From Rhodospirillaceae bacterium (GTDB taxonomy: Bacteria; Pseudomonadota; Alphaproteobacteria; Rhodospirillales; JABHCV01): a stretch of 64,000 nt of DNA. Below, one piece after another: positions 54,092 to 63,086 of this stretch. Each line of letters starts with the position of its first letter. The stretch's first letter is position 1. A program made the position numbers and the translations under genes. The stretch is from the NCBI GenBank assembly GCA_018671895.1, contig JABHGV010000027.1, positions 1 to 64,000 on the forward strand, written 5' to 3'. The notes beneath the pieces are model-generated. The model did not search any database, was not told the origin of the DNA, and saw nothing but the letters and a program-made list of their open reading frames with translations.

Positions 54092-55793
54092 CGCCGCCCC
54101 CTTCCCCTTCGGTGCTGGGCGGTGGCGCAACGCGATAGCCGCCCTTGCCGTCGCGTTTGACCTCGTACATGGCGGCATCGGCGCGCGACACCATATCTTC
54201 AATACTTTCCATATCCTTCGGGTCATACAAGGCGACACCAATGGAAAGCCCGAGCGGATGGTCGTCATCACCGGAATATTTCATTAATTCTTCGCTGGCC
54301 TTGAGAATGGTTTCGACGCGTCTGAGGGTAACATCGGGGGCAACGCCATCCAGCCACAGGGCAAATTCATCGCCGCCCAACCGGACAATGGCATCACCGG
54401 GCCGGGAAAATTCCAGCAGCATGTCGCGCAGGAATATCAGCGCTTCGTCACCAGCCTGATGGCCGTGCACGTCGTTGACCAGTTTGAAGTTGTCGAGGTC
54501 CAGATACAGCAGCGCCGCCGTCAGGTTGTCCCGTTCCAGACGACTGAAGCGGCGCGGCAATTCTTCTTCAAAAAAGGCACGGCGGTTCAACAGGCCGGTC
54601 ATGGCATCTGTTCGCGACAGGTTGACGATGCGCTCGTGATTGGCGATTTGTTCGTTGGCGATACCAATCTGGTTGGCAACATCGCCGATCAGAATGTGAA
54701 AACCTTCGTCCCATTCCTCTTTGCTTTCTTTCCAGATGCAAATGGCACCGTTGATTTGCTTGTTGTAATGGGTCGAGGCGGCAAGCACGTTCCAGTTGCC
54801 AAGGTTGATGGTGAAGGCTTCAGATTCTTCGTCCAGTCGGACGAGCAGGTCGGCAATGCCCTCGAGCTCTCCGACATTGCCAAAATCGGCGGCTATGACG
54901 TAATCGTCTTCGTCGAGACGGCGATATACGCGGCATCCAGCCCCGCCCATCGCTTGGGAAGTCGCCTTCGATGCTTTTTCCAGCATGTTCAGCGGGTCCA
55001 GTTCATCGCGTATGGCATTAACGATGTAACCCAGCAGTCGTTCTCGTTCCTGGGCGTTTCTCAACGCCGCTTCACGCTTGCGGTCTTCGGTCACATCCCG
55101 GCAAATGCCGCGGACCCCGCACCAGCGCCCGGAATCGTCGGTCAATGGCAGGCACGAGGCGACGACGCAGGCGTTTTCGCCGCTCGAGGTCTGCATCCAG
55201 ATTTCAACGCTGTCCATGGCCCGGTCGCTGAGGAACGGCAACGGATTATATTGTTCGGCATCAATTACGTAATCGGCCGGATTTTTTCCGAGCAAATCTT
55301 CTGGCGTAAATCCCAGCGCGCCGGGTGGCGAGACAAAACCGAAGGTCCTGTCAGATCCGATTTCCCAGGCAAAATCGCTGGAGACCTCGACCAGATCCTT
55401 GTAGCGCTGACGCGATTCAACCAGGGCTGAGCGCAGATTGCGCTCCAAGGTAACGTCGTGCGACAGCACCAGTAGGTTCGCTGCCGCCGGTCCTTGAGAC
55501 GCAATCTGGGGAATCACCGAGACTTCCAGCAATATCTCGCCCTTGGCGCCTTCCAGCAAAATCGGGCCGACGACGACCTTATGCTCCGAAGCCGCATTGG
55601 CAATCATCGCCTGAATGGCTTCTACCTTGCCGTGTTCGAGCAGGGTTTGCAGACTCGCACCCTTTGCATTGGTGGCAATCACCCCGGCATCGGCACCCAC
55701 CATCATGGCGGCATCTGGATAACCATCCAGCAGCGTCCGAATGGCATCGGACTCTGCGGTGTCTGCTTGTTCTTCCTGTGTCTGCTCCGACAT
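54084..55793 (-). CDS. PAS-GAF diguanylate cyclase
   Basis: A 569-residue cytoplasmic protein that would make cyclic-di-GMP. Two PAS-like domains (about residues 20-125 and 140-250; GVRGICRDVTEDRKRE marks the PAC end), a GAF-like domain (about 270-385), and a GGDEF domain with the intact active site RLGGDEFALWL and an RPGD inhibitory (I) site five residues before. Putative heme or flavin was not recognised. It heads the operon with two DUF2336 genes, which are therefore possible effectors. Confidence 0.9.
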   Translation of the reverse strand: MSEQTQEEQADTAESDAIRTLLDGYPDAAMMVGADAGVIATNAKGASLQTLLEHGKVEAIQAMIANAASEHKVVVGPILLEGAKGEILLEVSVIPQIASQGPAAANLLVLSHDVTLERNLRSALVESRQRYKDLVEVSSDFAWEIGSDRTFGFVSPPGALGFTPEDLLGKNPADYVIDAEQYNPLPFLSDRAMDSVEIWMQTSSGENACVVASCLPLTDDSGRWCGVRGICRDVTEDRKREAALRNAQERERLLGYIVNAIRDELDPLNMLEKASKATSQAMGGAGCRVYRRLDEDDYVIAADFGNVGELEGIADLLVRLDEESEAFTINLGNWNVLAASTHYNKQINGAICIWKESKEEWDEGFHILIGDVANQIGIANEQIANHERIVNLSRTDAMTGLLNRRAFFEEELPRRFSRLERDNLTAALLYLDLDNFKLVNDVHGHQAGDEALIFLRDMLLEFSRPGDAIVRLGGDEFALWLDGVAPDVTLRRVETILKASEELMKYSGDDDHPLGLSIGVALYDPKDMESIEDMVSRADAAMYEVKRDGKGGYRVAPPPSTEGEGGGDG

Positions 55794-55918
55794 GGTTTCC
55801 CTTTTTCCACACCTTGTCGTGTGAATTTCAAACTATTGCATGATGTTACTGCAAGCAACGCCGCTGGCTAACGGAAAACCGACTTGCCTTGCCCGTGATA
55901 TCATCACACTTTAGTCAG

Positions 55919-56614
55919 ATGAAAAACCGAGCACCTCAACCGATGCCAATCGCCGGTGGCCTGGCGCAGGCCGAGACCTGGGTATTTGACCTGGACAACA
56001 CGCTGTATCCCGCTTCCAGCAATCTTTTCGACCAAATTGACCGGCGCATGAAGGAATTCATCGTCGATTATCTGGGCATCTCGGAAGACGACGCCCGAGC
56101 CCTGCAAAAAAAATATTTTCGCGAGTTCGGAACAACGCTGAGCGGCATGATGCACAACCATAATGTCGTGCCCGGCGACTACCTGGCCTTCGTCCACGAC
56201 ATCGACATCAGCCTGATCGAACCGGACCCGGCCCTGATGACGGCGCTGGATGGGCTTAAAGGTCGCAAGATTATCTTCACCAATGCATCAACGAGCCACG
56301 CCCGGCGGGTGCTGGTCAGGCTTGGTATCGAGGACATGTTCGACGACATCTTCGATATCGTCTGGTCGGACTATATCCCGAAGCCCGACGCCGGTATTTA
56401 CCAGCGACTTGTCGCCGATTGCGGGCTGGATGCCACACGAACGGTGATGGTCGAAGACATGGCCCGCAACCTGAAACCGGCGGCCGAGCTTGGCATGACA
56501 ACGGTCTGGGTCGATACCGGCCTGGATTGGGGACGCGATGGCGTTGATGACGGACACATTCACCACAGCACAGACGACCTTGCCCACTGGCTGTCTGAAT
56601 TGCGCCCGTATTGA
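55919..56614 (+). CDS. HAD-family pyrimidine 5'-nucleotidase-like hydrolase
   Basis: A 231-residue HAD phosphatase: the catalytic WVFDLDNTLYP, motif II TNASTSHARRVL, motif III KPDAGIYQ and motif IV VEDMARNLKPA. The pattern is that of the SDT1/YjjG-type pyrimidine 5'-nucleotidase group, which also dephosphorylates unusual nucleotides. The exact substrate is not shown. ATG 55919 is used; 55943 is plausible. Divergent from the diguanylate cyclase gene, upstream of dapD. Confidence 0.87.
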   Translation: MKNRAPQPMPIAGGLAQAETWVFDLDNTLYPASSNLFDQIDRRMKEFIVDYLGISEDDARALQKKYFREFGTTLSGMMHNHNVVPGDYLAFVHDIDISLIEPDPALMTALDGLKGRKIIFTNASTSHARRVLVRLGIEDMFDDIFDIVWSDYIPKPDAGIYQRLVADCGLDATRTVMVEDMARNLKPAAELGMTTVWVDTGLDWGRDGVDDGHIHHSTDDLAHWLSELRPY

Positions 56615-56682
56615 CTTTCAGGGCCCGCCTGACGCATGTTCTGGGCGACTTTTAACTCAATCAAGAACGGTTAACCAAAACT

Positions 56683-57531
56683 ATGAGCCATTCCGACCTG
56701 CAATCCGTCATCGACGCCGCCTGGGAAGGCCGCGACGACATTAATCATGACACCACCGGCGACGTCCGCGACGCCGTCGATACCGCCATTCAGTTGCTCG
56801 ACAGCGGCGAGGCCCGTGTCGCCGAACGCGAAAGTGTCGGTGTATGGACCACCAATCAGTGGCTGAAGAAGGCCGTTCTGCTGTCGTTCCGGCTGAACGA
56901 CAACGCCATGATTACCGGCGGTGCCGATGGTGCCCACTGGTTCGACAAGGTGCCGTCCAAGTTCAATGGTTGGGATGAAGCCCGTTTTCGTTCGTCCGGT
57001 ATTCGCGCCGTTCCCAACTGTGTCGCCCGTCGTGGGTCGTACATTTCCCCGGGCGTTGTGCTGATGCCGTCGTTCGTCAATATCGGTGCCTACGTGGATG
57101 CCGGCACCATGGTCGACGGTTGGTCGACAGTCGGCAGTTGCGCTCAAATTGGCAAGAACGTCCACCTGTCCGGCGGTGCCGGTATTGGCGGCGTGCTTGA
57201 GCCCTTGCAGGCTGGCCCGACCATCATCGAAGACAATTGCTTCATCGGCGCGCGTGCCGAGGTTGCCGAAGGCGTCGTCGTCGAAGAAGGCTCGGTGCTC
57301 GGCATGGGCGTCTATATCAGCGCCTCGACCAAGGTTGTCGACCGCGCCACCGGCGAAGTCTTCTATGGCCGCGTACCGGCATACTCTGTGGTCGTTTCCG
57401 GGTCGATGCCGTCGCCCAAGACAATGCCTGACGGCAACCCGTCGCCGTCGCTGTATTGCGCCGTCATCGTAAAGAAGGTCGACGAACGGACCCGTGCGAA
57501 GACCTCCATCAACGAGCTGCTGAGGGACTAG
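56683..57531 (+). CDS. dapD: Tetrahydrodipicolinate N-succinyltransferase
   Basis: A 282-residue hexapeptide-repeat acyltransferase in lysine/meso-diaminopimelate synthesis. The left-handed helix repeats run from [22 protein letters not shown] to [13 protein letters not shown]; active-site marks are [14 protein letters not shown] and [11 protein letters not shown]. Cytoplasmic; DAP feeds peptidoglycan. dapE starts 2 bases after it. Confidence 0.96.
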   Translation: MSHSDLQSVIDAAWEGRDDINHDTTGDVRDAVDTAIQLLDSGEARVAERESVGVWTTNQWLKKAVLLSFRLNDNAMITGGADGAHWFDKVPSKFNGWDEARFRSSGIRAVPNCVARRGSYISPGVVLMPSFVNIGAYVDAGTMVDGWSTVGSCAQIGKNVHLSGGAGIGGVLEPLQAGPTIIEDNCFIGARAEVAEGVVVEEGSVLGMGVYISASTKVVDRATGEVFYGRVPAYSVVVSGSMPSPKTMPDGNPSPSLYCAVIVKKVDERTRAKTSINELLRD

Positions 57532-57533
57532 TC

Positions 57534-58685
57534 ATGTCGATCCTCGACCCCGTCGAGCTGTCGCAGTCGCTGATCCGCTGTCCCAGCGTCACACCGGCCG
57601 ACGAAGGCGCGTTGGGGGTGCTGGAAGAAGCATTATCCGGCGTAGGTTTCACCTGTCACCGGCTGCCGTTTTCCGAAGCCGGAACGCCCGACGTCGATAA
57701 CCTGTACGCCCGCATCGGCACCAAGGGGCGCAACTTTTGTTTCGCCGGACACACCGACGTGGTGCCCATCGGCAACCGCGATGACTGGAGCATCGACCCC
57801 TTTGGCGGCCAAATTCGCGAAGGCAACCTGTTCGGGCGCGGCGCTTCGGACATGAAGTGCGCCATTGCGTGTTTCGCCGCAGCCGCAGCCCGTTTTATCG
57901 ATAAGCGCGGAGGCGATTTTGACGGTTCCATCAGTTTCCTGATTACCGGCGACGAAGAAGGCCCGGCCATCAACGGCACCCCGAAGATGCTCGGCTGGAT
58001 GTCGGAGCAGGGCGAAACCATGGACGACTGTCTGGTCGGCGAGCCAACCAACACGGACGTGCTTGGCGACACCATCAAGATTGGGCGGCGCGGTTCCATC
58101 AATGCCCACCTGATTGTCTATGGCACCCAGGGCCATGTCGCCTATCCGCATCTTGCCGATAATCCGGCACCGAAGCTGTTGAAGATGCTGAGCGCCATTG
58201 ATGCGGCCGAACTGGACGAAGGGTCCGAGCATTTCCCGCCGTCGAATCTTGAGATTACCAGCATCGACATCGCCAACGAGGCCACCAACGTGATCCCGGC
58301 GAAGGCCGAAGCGGCCATCAACATCCGCTTCAACGATCATCATTCCGGGGCGTCGCTGGAACAAAAGCTGCGCGACATTTGTGACGAATTCGACGTTCGC
58401 TATGGGCTGGAATGTTCCGTTTCGGGTGAATCGTTCCTGACCCCGCCGGGCGCGTTAAGCGACCTGATCAACGGGGCCGTCGAAAGCGTTACCGGACGCA
58501 CGGCCTCCTTAAGCACCAGCGGCGGCACATCGGACGCGCGTTTTATCAAGGATTTCTGCCCGGTCGCGGAATTCGGCCTGTCCAACGCCACCGCCCACAA
58601 GGTCGACGAGAACGTCCCCGTCGACGACGTGCGGGCACTCAGCGATATATATGAGTCCATCCTCGAGACCTATTTCCCCGAGTGA
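57534..58685 (+). CDS. dapE: Succinyl-diaminopimelate desuccinylase
   Basis: A 383-residue M20 metallopeptidase-family enzyme that releases succinate from succinyl-DAP. Zinc-site motifs are FAGHTDVVP, GRGASDMK, TGDEEGPA and the C-terminal NATAHKVDE. ATG 57534, right after the dapD stop, is the start. Its last four bases overlap a GTG-started membrane protein gene. Confidence 0.95.
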   Translation: MSILDPVELSQSLIRCPSVTPADEGALGVLEEALSGVGFTCHRLPFSEAGTPDVDNLYARIGTKGRNFCFAGHTDVVPIGNRDDWSIDPFGGQIREGNLFGRGASDMKCAIACFAAAAARFIDKRGGDFDGSISFLITGDEEGPAINGTPKMLGWMSEQGETMDDCLVGEPTNTDVLGDTIKIGRRGSINAHLIVYGTQGHVAYPHLADNPAPKLLKMLSAIDAAELDEGSEHFPPSNLEITSIDIANEATNVIPAKAEAAINIRFNDHHSGASLEQKLRDICDEFDVRYGLECSVSGESFLTPPGALSDLINGAVESVTGRTASLSTSGGTSDARFIKDFCPVAEFGLSNATAHKVDENVPVDDVRALSDIYESILETYFPE

Positions 58686-59245
58686 CGCAGCCTGAAACCC
58701 TGAATGCCCTGTACGGCACCTATCGGCTGGCCCGACTGGATGCAGGGGGGCTGGATTATTTCGAGCCGACGGTTGATGCCTTCTGGCGGTCCTTCAAGGC
58801 TGCCCTGCTGATTGCCCCGTTCTATGGCCTTTTGCTGGCGCTGCGCTATCAGTCCGGTGAAATCGGCACCAGCGCCTGGCATTACGGAGCCATCGAGATT
58901 GTCGCCTATGTCACTGCCTGGGTCGCGTTTCCGGTATTGATGCTGAGCGTTTCGAAGCGGTTTGGGTGCGCGCACAATTATCTGCGCTTCATGGTCGCTT
59001 ACAATTGGGCGGCTGTGCCCCAGAACATGCTCTATCTGCCCATAGCCATGTTGTCGGTAACCGGAATCATCTCAGCCGACGCGGCCGGGTTTTTCGCCCT
59101 GTTGGCACTGGCGCTGATTATCGGATACGTCTGGTTTATTACCCGAACAGCGCTTGAAATTCCCGTCGTCGGAGCGGCCGCCATCGTCGCCATGGATTTC
59201 GCCATCAGCATTCTGATTAACGGCTACGTCGAAGGCTTACACTAG
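58682..59245 (+). CDS. Multi-pass membrane protein of unknown function (coupled to dapE)
   Basis: A 187-residue protein with about five hydrophobic helices, unrecognised, though its size and pattern resemble Yip1-like or DUF-type membrane proteins. The start GTG at 58682 overlaps the dapE stop (GTGA), so it is translationally coupled to dapE. Residues FGCAHNYLRFMVAYNWAAVPQ stand out in the middle loop. The coupling suggests a role near lysine or cell-wall metabolism, without proof. Its end overlaps the convergent small membrane protein by four bases. Confidence 0.78.
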   Translation: MTQPETLNALYGTYRLARLDAGGLDYFEPTVDAFWRSFKAALLIAPFYGLLLALRYQSGEIGTSAWHYGAIEIVAYVTAWVAFPVLMLSVSKRFGCAHNYLRFMVAYNWAAVPQNMLYLPIAMLSVTGIISADAAGFFALLALALIIGYVWFITRTALEIPVVGAAAIVAMDFAISILINGYVEGLH

Positions 59246-59541
59246 ATCGGCAGGATACTGGCGAGCCAGGCCATGCCCAGCATGCCAAGCAGGATCGGCG
59301 ACGTCAGCAGGCCTGCGAAGCTGAGCAGAATTCCGAAGATGCCCCATATAATTTGGCCCGAAAACAGGGCGATGATACTGGCGAGGAATGCCAGCGGCAC
59401 AAAAATAACGCCACTGGTGAAGATTCCAAAAAGCGCCAGACCAATGGCGAAATAACCGGCGATGGGCGGGTCCGGAAACGGCGGCGGCGGGTTTTGTGAG
59501 TCTGAATCGGAATTTTCAAGACTGAGTTTAATGTCGGACAT
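59242..59541 (-). CDS. Small membrane protein, unknown
   Basis: A 99-residue protein: about 25 polar, Pro- and Ser-rich residues and then three hydrophobic helices (IAGYFAIGLALFGIF, VIFVPLAFLASIIALFSGQ, and the last segment). No family recognised. Located between dapE-linked gene and truA, with a 31-base gap to truA in the same direction, so possibly in the truA operon. Confidence 0.68.
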   Translation of the reverse strand: MSDIKLSLENSDSDSQNPPPPFPDPPIAGYFAIGLALFGIFTSGVIFVPLAFLASIIALFSGQIIWGIFGILLSFAGLLTSPILLGMLGMAWLASILPI

Positions 59542-59572
59542 GCGGCCTCCGCTGTTTTGCTGTCTATTCTTT

Positions 59573-60322
59573 TTAGTAGCTTACACCGACCAAATAAAGC
59601 CCTTCGGCAGGTGCCGTCTCGCCACCGGCGGTCCGATGCCGTGCCTCGAGCGCACTGACAACGTCGTCGCGGCTCCATTTTCCATCGCCGACCCACTTCA
59701 GGGTGCCGACAATATTGCGGACCTGATGGTGCAGAAACGACTGTGCTTCTACATGAATATGGATTTCATCATCGACGCGCACGACATCCAGCCGGTCCAG
59801 TGTCTTGACCGGTGACTTCGCCTGACACAGGGTCGCCCGGAAGGTGGTGAAATCGTGCTTGCCGACAAGTACTTGCGCGGCATCGTGCATGGCGGCGACA
59901 TCCAATGGCACCCCGACACGCCAGCATCGCCCCCGGTCGACCGCCAGCGGCGCGCGACGATTGGCGATGCGGTACAGATAACGCCGCCCGGTCGCATCGA
60001 AACGGGAATGAAATTCATCATCGGCGACAGAAACCTCAAGAACCGAAACCGGATGCGGTCGAACATGAAAATTAAGCGCATCGCGAATTGTGCCCGGTGC
60101 ATCCTTGTGACCGAAGTCGTAGGCGAGATCAAAGTGCGCAACCTGGCCCAGCGCATGAACGCCTGAATCGGTTCGTCCGGCACCGAAAACCGTTACCGTT
60201 TCGCCCGACATGGCGTTGAGAGCTGCCTCAAGCGCCTGTTGCACGGCAAAGCCATTGTCCTGACGCTGCCAGCCAACAAAGGCGGCGCCATCATATTCGA
60301 CGGTCATTCGATATCTTGTCAT
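59573..60322 (-). CDS. truA: tRNA pseudouridine synthase A
   Basis: A 249-residue enzyme that modifies U38-U40 in the tRNA anticodon arm. Catalytic Asp in [13 protein letters not shown], plus [13 protein letters not shown] and [19 protein letters not shown] at 60322 is chosen ([12 protein letters not shown]), over the longer frame to 60400. In many genomes truA follows def-fmt directly; here an unknown gene on the other strand lies between. Confidence 0.95.
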   Translation of the reverse strand: MTRYRMTVEYDGAAFVGWQRQDNGFAVQQALEAALNAMSGETVTVFGAGRTDSGVHALGQVAHFDLAYDFGHKDAPGTIRDALNFHVRPHPVSVLEVSVADDEFHSRFDATGRRYLYRIANRRAPLAVDRGRCWRVGVPLDVAAMHDAAQVLVGKHDFTTFRATLCQAKSPVKTLDRLDVVRVDDEIHIHVEAQSFLHHQVRNIVGTLKWVGDGKWSRDDVVSALEARHRTAGGETAPAEGLYLVGVSY

Positions 60323-60423
60323 GGCCGTTGTTGTACAACCGGGTTGGTTCGCAGCCAATGTAAAGATTCGAGGTGGCGGTGTTTCTTTGGTACAGTACAA
60401 ACACCAGTCAAGATCGGATTCGA

Positions 60424-61536
60424 ATGAACGACCAGCCTAACAACTATGAAAGAGATTCCCTGCATATCCTGCCGCTGTCGGTTCTGCCGATCAAAACAGC
60501 GGCCCTGAAGCGCGCCCGCATGGTCAAGAATGTGCGCCTGCAAAGCGTCATCGAGATGTTCACCGAAGAGGGAACCGGCAGCGGTCAACTTTCGGTGCGC
60601 GATATCGGCCAGGAATTCGACTGGCCCGATGACTCGTCGCATCCCGATCATATCATGCTGCGCAAGCTGGCGCAGATGCCCAGTTTCGATGTCTACAGCC
60701 TGCGCATCAAGTTGCGCGAACACGGCATTAAGGTCGAAGACGAGGATGAATTAAAACTGTCGCCGGAGAAGATCAAGGACCTGACCGAATGCATGAGCAC
60801 CTTCACCCACCCGTTGATCGCTGAAATCTACGGCACGGATAATATCGACATCAGCGACCTTAGCGACATCATGAAACTGTTCCGCGATCCGGACATTAAA
60901 AAAGCCAAAGAGAAACTGGAACAGATGGCTGATAAACTGGGCATCGAGCTGATGGAAATCCCGAAGTTCCTGGAGGACTACGGCGATATTTTCCTTTCCC
61001 TGTCTTATTACCAACAATGCCTGGACCGGATTGAGCCGGTGATCGAGGAATTTTTCGCCGCCATGGACGAAATCCGTTCCAACTATCAACTCAGTCAGGA
61101 CAAGAACCTGATGAAAACCTGCGATATGCTGGAAAGGACCATCAACGACCTGATGGCGGATATTTCCGGACGTTTCGAAACCTTCGACAGATCGACCAAG
61201 GAAATGTGGAACGATATCTCGGCGGAACGCTTCAGCAGGGTCAAGGAACTGATCAAAAGTTACCACACCACCATCGGCGGCGTGTTATGTGCGCTGAGTG
61301 TCAAGATCGACGCCTGGCACGCCCTGTTCCCCAGCAAGGACATCGGTGGCCCGGTGAAGCGCGGTGATTTCATTATGACCGAGATGAAACAGGGCATCGA
61401 CAAGATCAAGAAGATCGAGGCCGCAGTGCCGATCATGGCTCTACTGGAAGCTGCCCCGGAAGAAGGGGAACCCGATGCCGATGCCGAAGAGGAAGAGGGA
61501 AAAGAGGCCGATGATTTCCTGCTGGTCGACGGTTAG
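60424..61536 (+). CDS. Hypothetical coiled-coil protein between truA and fmt
   Basis: A 370-residue cytoplasmic protein, unrecognised. It is largely helical, with a mixed Lys/Glu charge pattern, coiled coils around residues 185-260 ([16 protein letters not shown]), Cys at a few sites, an N-terminal part with a possible all-helix domain ([16 protein letters not shown]), and a run of Glu/Asp at the C terminus ([14 protein letters not shown]). No signal peptide. It is transcribed opposite to truA and fmt-def, whose usual order it splits. Conservation elsewhere would show whether it is a real lineage gene. Confidence 0.72.
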   Translation: MNDQPNNYERDSLHILPLSVLPIKTAALKRARMVKNVRLQSVIEMFTEEGTGSGQLSVRDIGQEFDWPDDSSHPDHIMLRKLAQMPSFDVYSLRIKLREHGIKVEDEDELKLSPEKIKDLTECMSTFTHPLIAEIYGTDNIDISDLSDIMKLFRDPDIKKAKEKLEQMADKLGIELMEIPKFLEDYGDIFLSLSYYQQCLDRIEPVIEEFFAAMDEIRSNYQLSQDKNLMKTCDMLERTINDLMADISGRFETFDRSTKEMWNDISAERFSRVKELIKSYHTTIGGVLCALSVKIDAWHALFPSKDIGGPVKRGDFIMTEMKQGIDKIKKIEAAVPIMALLEAAPEEGEPDADAEEEEGKEADDFLLVDG

Positions 61537-61539
61537 GGA

Positions 61540-62472
61540 TTAAAGCGAACTTCCCCGAGGAAGTTCATGGCCGCGCAAAAAATCTTCCATCTCAGTCGCC
61601 GCCTTGCCTTGCATTTGCACACGCGTCGGACGCAGGCCGCCGTTTGCGCAAGCAACCGTCATTTTGTCGTCTAACACCTGGCCCGGCGTGCCATCGACAC
61701 CGTCGACGACTTCGGCGACCAACACCTTGATGCGTTTGCCGTTCCATTCGAACCAGACCCCCGGCCACGGGTTCAGCGCGCGAACCCGGCGTTCCAGATC
61801 GTCCGCCGCTAACGTCCAGTCGATGCGCGATTCATCCCGGCTCAACTTCGCCGCATAGGTCGATGCCGCATCGTCTTGTTGGACGGGCTTGAGCGTTCCC
61901 GCGATTGCATCGGCCAGTGTTCCGGTGATCATCCGCGCCCCCATGTCGGCCAGTTCGTCATGCAGGCTGGACGCCGTCGTTTGCCCGTCGATAGCTATGG
62001 TCTCACACTTAAGCATATCCCCGGTATCGAGCCCGGCATCCATTTGCATGATGGTGACGCCGGTTTCAGTATCGCCAGCGATAATAGCACGCTGAATGGG
62101 TGCCGCACCGCGCCAGCGCGGCAGCAACGAGGCATGAATGTTAAAGCACCCCAAGCGCGGTGCTTCGAGCACCGGAGCAGGCAGGATCAGGCCATAGGCA
62201 ACGACGACCGCGGCATCGGCACCTAAATCGGCGAAGGCTTTCTGGTCAGTCTGGTCTTTCAGGTTGACCGGCGTGCGCACTTGAAGACCCTGTTCGAGCG
62301 CGAAGGCATGCACGGCCGATGGGGTTTCCTTGTGCCCCCGACCGGCAGGGCGCGGCGGTTGGGAGTAAACGCAGACGATGTCATGACCGGCATCAATCAG
62401 GGCGGCAAGGGCTGAGACCGAAAATTCCGGGCTGCCCATAAACACCAGCTTGAGCCCGCCCCCATCCGTCAT
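61540..62472 (-). CDS. fmt: Methionyl-tRNA formyltransferase
   Basis: A 310-residue enzyme that formylates initiator tRNA. FMGSPEFSVSAL at the start, the catalytic NIHASLLPRWRGAAPIQ, and DTGDM are present; the C-terminal OB domain is complete. The start shares one base with the def stop (TGATG), so the two are coupled, and it converges on the coiled-coil gene three bases away. Confidence 0.96.
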   Translation of the reverse strand: MTDGGGLKLVFMGSPEFSVSALAALIDAGHDIVCVYSQPPRPAGRGHKETPSAVHAFALEQGLQVRTPVNLKDQTDQKAFADLGADAAVVVAYGLILPAPVLEAPRLGCFNIHASLLPRWRGAAPIQRAIIAGDTETGVTIMQMDAGLDTGDMLKCETIAIDGQTTASSLHDELADMGARMITGTLADAIAGTLKPVQQDDAASTYAAKLSRDESRIDWTLAADDLERRVRALNPWPGVWFEWNGKRIKVLVAEVVDGVDGTPGQVLDDKMTVACANGGLRPTRVQMQGKAATEMEDFLRGHELPRGSSL

Positions 62473-62999
62473 CAGACCGCCACCGCTTCGGCTTCCAGTT
62501 TTTTGATTTTTGTTAACTTGCGCAGGATCATGTTGCGACGAAGCGCCGAAATATGGTCGACGAACAAAACGCCGTCCAGATGATCCAGCTCATGCTGGAT
62601 GCAGACCGCCATGTAGTCTTCTGCTTCAAATTCGCGGATTTCATTGTCACGGTCCAGATAACGCACCCGGATGGCGGTCGGGCGCACGACCTCGGAATAC
62701 TGTTCGGGCAGCGACAGGCAGCCTTCTTCGCGCGCCGCGTCGTCATCCGATACCCAGATGATTTCGGGATTGGCCATGTACAGCGGGTCCGCGGGTTCCT
62801 CTGGCTTGGACATGTCGATAACGACGACACGTTTGTCGGACCCGACTTGCGCTGCGGCCAGACCAATGCCGTGTGATGCGTACATGGTTTCGAGCATGTC
62901 ATCCATCAGCGTACGCACCGCGTCATCGACCGCATCGACGGGCTTGCATATCGCCTTCAGGCGCACATCGGGCGCAATTATGATGGGCAGAATAGCCAT
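62472..62999 (-). CDS. def: Peptide deformylase
   Basis: A 175-residue metalloenzyme that strips the formyl group from nascent proteins. The three motifs GIGLAAAQV, EGCLSLP and QHELDHLDG (metal-binding His and Cys) are complete. It precedes fmt in a two-gene operon and is divergent from the nucleoside transporter, with 87 bases between. Confidence 0.96.
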   Translation of the reverse strand: MAILPIIIAPDVRLKAICKPVDAVDDAVRTLMDDMLETMYASHGIGLAAAQVGSDKRVVVIDMSKPEEPADPLYMANPEIIWVSDDDAAREEGCLSLPEQYSEVVRPTAIRVRYLDRDNEIREFEAEDYMAVCIQHELDHLDGVLFVDHISALRRNMILRKLTKIKKLEAEAVAV

Positions 63000-63086
63000 G
63001 GTTGTCCGGTTCCGTTAATTTCCGCGTCAATATTTCAGAAGTCTGTAACTTAGTCTAGAGTCTGTCAGGTCGCATATGGGGGGAAA

